Below, in pieces: positions 5,409 to 6,484 of a DNA stretch of 6,484 nt (position 1 is its first letter; every line of letters starts with the position of its first letter). The notes under the pieces were generated by a model. That model saw only the letters and a program-made list of their open reading frames with translations, did no database searches and was not told the origin of the DNA. Made by a program: the position numbers and the translations under genes. This DNA is from an uncultured Bacteroidota bacterium (GTDB lineage: Bacteria > Bacteroidota > Bacteroidia > Bacteroidales > SZUA-534): contig CALABN010000362.1 in NCBI GenBank assembly GCA_937885735.1, forward strand, positions 1-6,484. Reading direction: 5' to 3'.

Positions 5409-6461
5409 ATGTTTCAATTTGCAAATCCACAATATCTTTTGATGCTTCTGCTGGTTCCAGCATTGTTGCTTGTTTTTATGTTTGGCAGGATAATGCGACG
5501 CCGTGCCTTGCGTGCATTTGGCGACGAAAATCTTGTCAAGGGATTGATGCCAGAGGCTTCGGTGTCGCGTCCGTGGATAAAGTTGACGCTGACATTGCTG
5601 GCATTTACCCTTGCGGTTATAGCTGTGTCGGGACCACAGTTTGGTACCAAGCTGCGTGAGGTGAAACGTACTGGCATTGAATTGGTTGTGGCACTCGATG
5701 TGTCAAACTCAATGCTTGCTGAAGATATCACGCCCAACCGTTTGGAAAACGCCAAGCGTGCCATATCAAAAATGATTGACGGGCTTAAGGACGATAAATT
5801 GGCGTTGATAGTCTTTGCTGGCGATGCTTTCGTTCAGTTGCCAATGACTAGTGATTACACTGCCGCCAAAATGTTCCTTTCAACAATCAATCCTTCGCTT
5901 GTGAATAATCAAGGAACGGCACTCGAAAAGGCTATCAATTTGGCTATGAAGTCATTTACGCCAGGTGACGAAAAGAATAAGGCAATAGTGATTATTACTG
6001 ATGGTGAAGACCACGAGGGTGACCCAGTCGCTGCCGCAACCCGTGCCAATGAAGCAGGCGTTACCATACATATGGTGGGTATGGGATTGCCTCAAGGTGC
6101 GCCTATACCAACGGTCAACCGCAATGGTCAGCGCGATTACCGTACTGACGCACAAGGTTCGGTTGTTATTTCAAAACTTGAGGAGAATACTCTTAAGCAA
6201 GTGGCTGCCGCTGGTGGTGGCAAGTATATCCGTGCCAACAATACCAAAAGTGGCTTGAGTGCATTGTTCGGCGAACTTAACGATATGCAGAAGGTGGAAA
6301 TGGAGGCAAAGGTCTATTCGGAGTACGAAGAGCAATACCAGTATTTTTTGGGATTTGCCATTTTGGCCTTGTTCGTTGAGGTGCTTATTCTTAACCGCAA
6401 GAATCGCAGGCTCAATGCCATAAACTTCTTTAAAAATTCAAAATTGACATTAAAAAAATAA
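5409..6461 (+). CDS. batB: BatB, membrane VWA-domain protein
   Basis: A 350-residue paralogue of BatA in the same operon. The start MFQFANPQYL is characteristic of the family. Membrane segments lie at about 8-26, 57-75 and 312-328. The loop 27-56 is rich in arginine (RIMRRRALR) and the C-terminal end is NRKNRR, so both should face the cytoplasm and the VWA domain (about 90-295) the periplasm. The MIDAS is DVSNS (97-101), with T170 in NQGTALEKA and D198 in ITDGEDHEG. It shares ALDxSxSMLAEDxxPNRLExAK with BatA, indicating an old duplication, but has Asn where BatA has Gly inside DxSxS. Length is normal and there is no TPR extension of the kind fused to this VWA protein in some other bacteria. 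It is followed four bases later by another start codon. It likely pairs with BatA in a membrane complex; this is inferred. Confidence 0.95.
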   Translation: MFQFANPQYLLMLLLVPALLLVFMFGRIMRRRALRAFGDENLVKGLMPEASVSRPWIKLTLTLLAFTLAVIAVSGPQFGTKLREVKRTGIELVVALDVSNSMLAEDITPNRLENAKRAISKMIDGLKDDKLALIVFAGDAFVQLPMTSDYTAAKMFLSTINPSLVNNQGTALEKAINLAMKSFTPGDEKNKAIVIITDGEDHEGDPVAAATRANEAGVTIHMVGMGLPQGAPIPTVNRNGQRDYRTDAQGSVVISKLEENTLKQVAAAGGGKYIRANNTKSGLSALFGELNDMQKVEMEAKVYSEYEEQYQYFLGFAILALFVEVLILNRKNRRLNAINFFKNSKLTLKK

Positions 6462-6465
6462 CGAT

Positions 6466-6484
6466 ATGAAAATCAGACGTTTGA
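6466..6484 (+). CDS. batC: Start of next operon gene, probably batC (3'-truncated)
   Basis: An ATG four bases after the batB stop, in an AACGAT context, opens MKIRRL and then leaves the window. The short basic N-terminus followed by Leu fits the beginning of a signal peptide. In Bacteroides clusters the gene after batB is batC, encoding an exported TPR protein. The gene name therefore rests on position, not on sequence. Confidence 0.5.

Noticed and set aside
1..6484. CRISPR array, insertion sequence, or phage/defence genes
   Set aside because: No regular repeat-spacer pattern, transposase, integrase or defence domain is visible. All large genes are accounted for by nrdD and the bat cluster.

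Overview
The window comes from a strictly or largely anaerobic member of the Bacteroidetes, most likely order Bacteroidales (Bacteroides/Prevotella-like). Three things point there: a class III (anaerobic, glycyl-radical) ribonucleotide reductase, a complete-looking front half of the Bacteroides aerotolerance (bat) gene cluster, and A/T-rich start contexts without clear Shine-Dalgarno sequences. Genus cannot be fixed from the sequence alone. All real genes lie on the + strand.

Layout. (1) 1-1130: the 3' part of nrdD, cut by the left window edge, carrying the cysteine-pair zinc site and the glycyl-radical loop. It is closed by a strong intrinsic terminator at 1150-1184. (2) 1185-1446: a non-coding gap that separates two transcription units. 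It holds a 22-bp imperfect hairpin whose only irregularities are G-U pairs (1185-1249), a 24-codon possible ORF (1263-1337), and four GTTAA motifs spaced 11, 11 and 10 bp apart (1322-1358). No fully convincing Bacteroidetes promoter was found. (3) 1447-6484: a tightly packed operon of a MoxR-family AAA+ ATPase, a DUF58 protein, a signal-peptide/single-TM protein resembling the DUF4381/BatD group, batA, batB, and the first six codons of a further gene that is probably batC.

How the genes fit together. The MoxR ATPase and DUF58 protein have no membrane segments and should be cytoplasmic. The DUF4381-like protein spans the inner membrane once. BatA and BatB each have two N-terminal and one C-terminal membrane segments, with the VWA domain predicted on the periplasmic side. 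DUF58, BatA and BatB all show a DxSxS metal-ion-dependent adhesion site. This matches the general theme of a MoxR ATPase acting with VWA/MIDAS partners on protein complexes, here apparently built across the inner membrane. The cluster was linked to aerotolerance in Bacteroides fragilis, but its molecular role is not settled.

The protein-coding content is a known, conserved arrangement, not a new system. The parts that are least explained are in the 262-bp gap between nrdD and the operon.
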